Shown here one piece after another: positions 59,669-64,000 of a stretch of DNA of 64,000 nucleotides. This DNA is from Photorhabdus noenieputensis (GTDB lineage Bacteria > Pseudomonadota > Gammaproteobacteria > Enterobacterales > Enterobacteriaceae): assembly GCF_018448935.1 (NCBI RefSeq), contig NZ_RCWC01000005.1:62001-126000 (forward strand), read 5' to 3'. How positions within the stretch are numbered: position 1 is the first letter of the stretch; every line of letters starts with the position of its first letter. The notes beneath the pieces are model-generated. The model searched no databases. It worked only from the letters and a program-made list of their open reading frames with translations, and was not told the origin of the DNA. Made by a program: the position numbers and the translations under genes.

Positions 59669-61309
59669 TTATTTCGCTGGCTTTTTCTCACGACTATGCA
59701 AGCCGCGTTTTTCCAACCCACGATAAATTAATTGCTGCTGGATAATTGTCACCAGGTTACTGACGATATAGTACAGAACCAAACCTGATGGGAACCACAG
59801 GAAGAATATGGTAAATATGACAGGCATATAAGTCATAATCTTCTGTTGCATCGGATCTGTAATTGTTGTCGGAGACATTTTCTGAATGATGAACATTGTC
59901 ACACCCATCAGCAATGGCAGGATGTAGTAAGGATCTTGCGCAGACAAGTCATCAATCCAGCCAGCAAATGGCGCATGACGCAATTCAACAGAACCCATCA
60001 ACATGTAATATAAAGCAAGGAAGATTGGCATCTGGATCAACAGAGGCAAACAACCACCCAGTGGGTTCACTTTCTCTGCTTTATACAGTGCCATCATTTC
60101 TTGGCTCATACGCTGTTTATCATCACCAATACGCTCGCGCATAGCCGCCAATTTCGGCTGTAACAGACGCATTTTCGCCATTGACGTGTATTGTGCCTTG
60201 GTCAGCGGGTACATGATACCACGCACAATAAAGGTGATAACGATGATGGAGAAGCCCCAGTTACCAATAAAACCATGCAGGAACTTCAACAGCTTAAATA
60301 ATGGCTGAGAGATAAACCACAACCAACCATAGTCTACCGACAGATCCAAGTGAGGCGCTACAGCGGCCATTTCATCTTGAATTTCCGGGCCAATCCACAA
60401 TGTAGAGGAGATAGTTTTCTCACTATTAGCCGCAATAGAGATTGGCGCACTTTTATAGCCAATCGCAGCCATCTCTTTACCTAATGCGGCAGTGTAGAAA
60501 GTACTAGTTTCATTTGCCACGGGAACCCAAGCGGTAGCAAAATATTGCTGCAACATGGCAATCCAGCCACCTTTGGTGGCCACAGACAAAGGTTCACCTT
60601 CAATATCGCTAAAGCTATATTTTTTGTATTTGGTATCGTCTGAAGAATAGGCTGCACCACGGTAAGTATGCAGTGCGAAGTTACTGCTGCCTGTATCACG
60701 ATGCTTTGGCAGTTCAACACTCTGTTTCAACTGACCAAAGAAAGTCATCTGTAACGGTTTTTCCGTCGTGTTATTAATATGGTAATCCACACTAATCGCG
60801 TATTCACCACGTTTCAGGACAAATGTTTTAACATAAACAATGCCATCTTTAGTGACGAAATTCATCGGGATACGCAATTCATCCTGCCCATCAGCCAATA
60901 CATAGCTATCCTGTGCTGCGGTATACAGCGGGCGTTCACTATTCAGCGGATTATCTGGACCATCTTTCCCCGTCAACCCACTTTGCGCTTGATAAGTGAA
61001 AGCTGATGTTGTTTCCAATAACTTGAATGGCTGGTTTGAACCCAAGGTATCAGGATAGGCTAACAGGTCAGCCTCTTCGATATCACCTCCACGAGTATTG
61101 ATGGTCAAAGAGAGCACATCAGTTTTAACCGTGATAAGTTTACCTTTTCCACTGCCTGGTACAGCTTGATTCTCACTGCTCGGCATATCCGTTTGTTGCG
61201 TGGCCTGTACTGTCGTTGGCTGCGGATTTTTATCTGTTTCCCATGCTTGCCAGACCAAGAAAGAAACGAACAGCAAAGCGATGAGAAGAAGATTACGTTG
61301 CGAATCCAT
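59669..61309 (-). CDS. yidC: Membrane protein insertase YidC
   Basis: YidC inserts and folds inner-membrane proteins with or without SecYEG. The 546-residue protein has an N-terminal signal anchor ([20 protein letters not shown]) and a long periplasmic beta domain. The conserved C-terminal core follows: [20 protein letters not shown], then [20 protein letters not shown] (with the hydrophilic-groove arginine) and [20 protein letters not shown]. It starts 2 bp after yidD. Confidence 0.97.
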   Translation of the reverse strand: MDSQRNLLLIALLFVSFLVWQAWETDKNPQPTTVQATQQTDMPSSENQAVPGSGKGKLITVKTDVLSLTINTRGGDIEEADLLAYPDTLGSNQPFKLLETTSAFTYQAQSGLTGKDGPDNPLNSERPLYTAAQDSYVLADGQDELRIPMNFVTKDGIVYVKTFVLKRGEYAISVDYHINNTTEKPLQMTFFGQLKQSVELPKHRDTGSSNFALHTYRGAAYSSDDTKYKKYSFSDIEGEPLSVATKGGWIAMLQQYFATAWVPVANETSTFYTAALGKEMAAIGYKSAPISIAANSEKTISSTLWIGPEIQDEMAAVAPHLDLSVDYGWLWFISQPLFKLLKFLHGFIGNWGFSIIVITFIVRGIMYPLTKAQYTSMAKMRLLQPKLAAMRERIGDDKQRMSQEMMALYKAEKVNPLGGCLPLLIQMPIFLALYYMLMGSVELRHAPFAGWIDDLSAQDPYYILPLLMGVTMFIIQKMSPTTITDPMQQKIMTYMPVIFTIFFLWFPSGLVLYYIVSNLVTIIQQQLIYRGLEKRGLHSREKKPAK

Positions 61310-61311
61310 CG

Positions 61312-61572
61312 TTAGTGTTCTCTGTTATCGTTGTTTTTTACGGGTGGGACAGGATCATCACCACCTTCATGTAAAGGGTGGCATTTTAATATGCGTTTCA
61401 CCGTTAACCAACAGCCTTTTATCACCCCAAATCGGCATAATGCCTCAATGCCATATTGAGAGCATGTAGGATTAAAGCGACAACGAGGCCCCAACAGCGG
61501 GCTTATGACCAACTGATATCCCCGGATTAATGCGATCAGGAAGCGCGAGCCAAACGACAGTGACGACGCCAT
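61312..61572 (-). CDS. yidD: Membrane protein insertion efficiency factor YidD
   Basis: An 86-residue protein, [20 protein letters not shown] with the conserved cysteines [19 protein letters not shown], and [16 protein letters not shown] near the C-terminus. It overlaps rnpA and precedes yidC, the usual order. It aids YidC-dependent insertion in E. coli. Confidence 0.96.
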   Translation of the reverse strand: MASSLSFGSRFLIALIRGYQLVISPLLGPRCRFNPTCSQYGIEALCRFGVIKGCWLTVKRILKCHPLHEGGDDPVPPVKNNDNREH

Positions 61573-61895
61573 AATTTACCCAACGCCTCCGTTAACTCAC
61601 GATTATCAAGCTCAGCAACACCTTTCTTAACCAATACCACAAAATCCATAGGAGGCAACTTATGTTGGTTTAAACGGAAGCTTTCACGGGCCAACCGTTT
61701 AATCCGGTTACGCTCATGAGCACGTTTAACATTTTTCTTGGCTATAGTAAGACCGATACGGGGATGCCCCAGCTCATTCAGGCGACCAAGGATAGTAATC
61801 TCTGGCGAACTTGCCCGTTGGGGTTGCTGGAAAACATAAGTGAAATGCTTGGGAGTTAACAAGCGTAACTCCCTCGGAAAAGCGAGCGTAACCAC
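61536..61895 (-). CDS. rnpA: Ribonuclease P protein component
   Basis: The protein subunit of RNase P, which matures tRNA 5' ends with the M1 RNA. The 119-residue product starts with GTG at 61895 (as in E. coli) and has [20 protein letters not shown] and the RNR motif [20 protein letters not shown]. It overlaps yidD and follows rpmH by 16 bp. Confidence 0.97.
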   Translation of the reverse strand: MVTLAFPRELRLLTPKHFTYVFQQPQRASSPEITILGRLNELGHPRIGLTIAKKNVKRAHERNRIKRLARESFRLNQHKLPPMDFVVLVKKGVAELDNRELTEALGKLWRRHCRLARAS

Positions 61896-61911
61896 TAGAT
61901 GGTTAGCTTTA

Positions 61912-62064
<153 letters not shown>

Positions 62065-62351
62065 CTAACTTAAAATTATTACTGATTCAGTAAATGCGTT
62101 GGCAGCCAGTGAGAAATAGACACCGATGCCTCAATCGCAACATCAATATAAAAGAAGCGGGATTGTAATAAAATGTACAGCTCTGAGTCAATTTACATAA
62201 CACAAAGTCGGCCGGCTTTTCTACTGAGTTGGATGTTTACCAACACTCTGCCCATGCGTACACCAGAAACCTTCACCAAGAATTATCGGTAAAAAACTCT
62301 GGCATCGCATATAGGGTGCAACATTATACGGACTACTGAACAAAGCGCAAC

Positions 62352-62643
62352 GATCACCGGCAGATCTTCGTTTTCTGTTATGATCCTTAGTCCGATTTTA
62401 TTTTAAATATCAACTTATTCTCGATCTGCATTTGACCGCCGCCATAACTTCACTACAACCCCTTTACAGCCCTATATTTCACAGACAATTTTATCCTGTG
62501 GATAAAAAGCGCTTAAACTGTGTAAAAGAATGAAGATCTATATCGTCTTTTGCGCTATGATCCCCAGCCATGATTTGGATCTTATCCTCGGATCATGGGG
62601 GGAGCGATGACATTAAAAATCGCCATACACATGACAATTGATC
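62352..62643 (+). promoter_or_regulatory. dnaA promoter region with DnaA box and GATC cluster
   Basis: The 692 bp between rpmH and dnaA hold no gene. A perfect DnaA box TGTGGATAA is at 62497-62505. Nine Dam sites GATC start at 62352, 62363, 62382, 62423, 62535, 62559, 62578, 62591 and 62640. An inverted repeat ATGATCC...GGATCAT surrounds 62557-62597. This fits DnaA autorepression and SeqA sequestration as known in E. coli. Confidence 0.75.
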
Positions 62644-62744
62644 CTTCCTCACCTTAGAGGAGTCGTTGTTTTGTACCCAATATAATGAGCTAACCACTCC
62701 GATTTCTTTAATTGTTAATTGGCCTTGTTTTAGGGGAGTCCACC

Positions 62745-64000
62745 GTGTCACTTTCGCTTTGGCAGCAATGTCTTGCCCGATTGCAGGATGAATTACCTGC
62801 CACAGAATTCAGTATGTGGATACGCCCCCTTCAGGCAGAGCTAAGCGGTAACACTCTGGCACTTTATGCCCCAAATCGGTTTGTTCTGGATTGGGTAAGA
62901 GAGAAGTATATCAACAACATCAATGGGTTGTTGAACGACTTCTGTGGAGCAGAAGTACCATTATTACGTTTTGAAGTTGGCAATAAACCCGTTTCCCAAA
63001 ACGATAGCCCACCACAAAGGGTTGTTGCTCACACGCCGGTTGCACCTGCACCACAAAACACATCAGTACGCCCTAGTTGGGATAACACTGCGGTACAACC
63101 AGAGCTATCTTATCGCTCTAATGTTAACCCAAAACATACTTTTGATAACTTTGTTGAAGGTAAATCCAACCAACTTGCTCGCGCTGCGGCAAGGCAGGTA
63201 GCTGATAATCCCGGCGGTGCTTATAATCCACTATTTCTTTATGGTGGTACGGGGTTGGGTAAAACCCATCTATTACATGCCGTAGGCAACAGTATTATGG
63301 CACGTAAGGCAAATGCCAAGGTGGTCTATATGCATTCTGAACGTTTTGTTCAGGATATGGTCAAGGCATTACAAAATAATGCAATAGAAGAGTTCAAACG
63401 CTATTACCGCTCTGTCGATGCATTACTGATCGATGATATTCAGTTTTTTGCCAATAAAGAACGCTCTCAAGAAGAGTTCTTCCACACATTCAACGCATTA
63501 TTGGAAGGTAATCAACAGATTATTCTGACATCAGATCGCTATCCAAAAGAGATCAATGGGGTGGAAGATCGGTTAAAATCCCGTTTTGGCTGGGGGTTAA
63601 CCGTTGCAATTGAACCACCGGAACTGGAAACCCGTGTCGCTATCTTGATGAAAAAGGCTGACGAAAACGAAATCCAGTTGCCCGGAGAAGTTGCTTTCTT
63701 TATAGCCAAGCGTCTGCGTTCTAATGTCCGTGAGCTTGAAGGGGCATTGAACAGGGTAATAGCAAATGCCAATTTTACCGGTCGAGCAATTACTATTGAT
63801 TTTGTACGTGAAGCATTACGTGACCTGTTAGCACTGCAAGAAAAACTGGTTACCATTGATAATATTCAGAAAACAGTCGCTGAGTATTATAAAATCAAGG
63901 TGGCCGATTTACTTTCCAAACGGCGCTCCCGTTCCGTTGCCCGTCCAAGGCAAATGGCAATGGCGCTGGCAAAAGAGTTAACCAACCACAGCTTGCCTGA
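62745..64000 (+). CDS. dnaA: Chromosomal replication initiator DnaA, N-terminal part (runs off window)
   Basis: Starts with GTG at 62745 ([20 protein letters not shown]), preceded by GGGGAG. Domain I (1-about 85) is followed by a linker with many prolines. The AAA+ domain has Walker [11 protein letters not shown], Walker [11 protein letters not shown], sensor [11 protein letters not shown] and arginine-finger region [13 protein letters not shown]. Domain IV begins with [20 protein letters not shown]; its last 45 or so residues lie outside the window. About 419 codons are seen. Confidence 0.98.
   Translation, partial: MSLSLWQQCLARLQDELPATEFSMWIRPLQAELSGNTLALYAPNRFVLDWVREKYINNINGLLNDFCGAEVPLLRFEVGNKPVSQNDSPPQRVVAHTPVAPAPQNTSVRPSWDNTAVQPELSYRSNVNPKHTFDNFVEGKSNQLARAAARQVADNPGGAYNPLFLYGGTGLGKTHLLHAVGNSIMARKANAKVVYMHSERFVQDMVKALQNNAIEEFKRYYRSVDALLIDDIQFFANKERSQEEFFHTFNALLEGNQQIILTSDRYPKEINGVEDRLKSRFGWGLTVAIEPPELETRVAILMKKADENEIQLPGEVAFFIAKRLRSNVRELEGALNRVIANANFTGRAITIDFVREALRDLLALQEKLVTIDNIQKTVAEYYKIKVADLLSKRRSRSVARPRQMAMALAKELTNHSLP

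Overview
The window looks like an enterobacterial chromosome of the Photorhabdus/Xenorhabdus type, most likely Photorhabdus luminescens/laumondii. The gene order waaA-coaD-mutM-rpmG-rpmB-radC-coaBC-dut-slmA-pyrE-rph-yicC, and mnmE-yidC-yidD-rnpA-rpmH-dnaA at the other end, is that of Enterobacterales. The AT-rich spacers, a DUF1240-type protein, an interspersed 127-bp palindromic repeat and a five-gene methyltransferase array fit Photorhabdus. The species call is an inference from remembered gene content; no search was run.

Layout: (1) 1-11056, LPS-core region: GT4, GT9 and GT2 glycosyltransferases, waaA, waaE, waaL, interleaved with coaD and mutM. (2) 11186-17637, conserved housekeeping block rpmG, rpmB, radC, coaBC, dut, slmA, pyrE, rph, yicC, including the rph-pyrE attenuator. 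(3) 17678-20094, a decayed integrative element next to yicC, bounded by a 15-bp direct repeat: integrase stub, BRO-type antirepressor, frameshifted SSB-like gene and intact dinD. (4) 20265-23816, insertion-sequence debris (an IS630 remnant between two pieces of an IS3-family element) and a large broken gene of unknown function carrying a repeat insertion. (5) 23817-30876, accessory genes: class-II Fic protein with an upstream palindrome cluster, two MFS transporters, a SufR-like regulator, a PfkB-type kinase and a GNAT-like protein. (6) 30943-48397, formate dehydrogenase and selenocysteine module: fdhD, selenoprotein fdoG (in-frame TGA plus SECIS hairpin), fdoH, fdoI, fdhE, selA, selB. It is split between fdoI and fdhE by 7 kb holding five tandem O-methyltransferase genes, each with its own promoter and terminator. 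(7) 48505-52063, sulfatase-type membrane enzyme, a repeat element, and hipBA with three operators at exact 28-bp spacing. (8) 52092-58183, an island at the 3' end of mnmE: a 300-bp duplication of the mnmE 3' end, a plasmid Rep_3 fragment, a DUF1240 membrane protein, a hipA scar, and a three-gene cassette (80-aa protein, PHP-SMC ATPase, AlbA_2/HATPase protein) that looks like a defence system. (9) 58184-64000, mnmE, yidC, yidD, rnpA, rpmH and the start of dnaA.

How the parts work together: selA and selB supply the machinery that decodes the TGA in fdoG, fdhD supplies sulfur to its molybdenum cofactor, and fdhE assists maturation. The methyltransferase array is probably the Photorhabdus set that tailors anthraquinone pigments (recalled, not tested). 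The best candidate for an undescribed system is the cassette at 53736-57957, because it is compact, operon-like and sits in a known integration hotspot.
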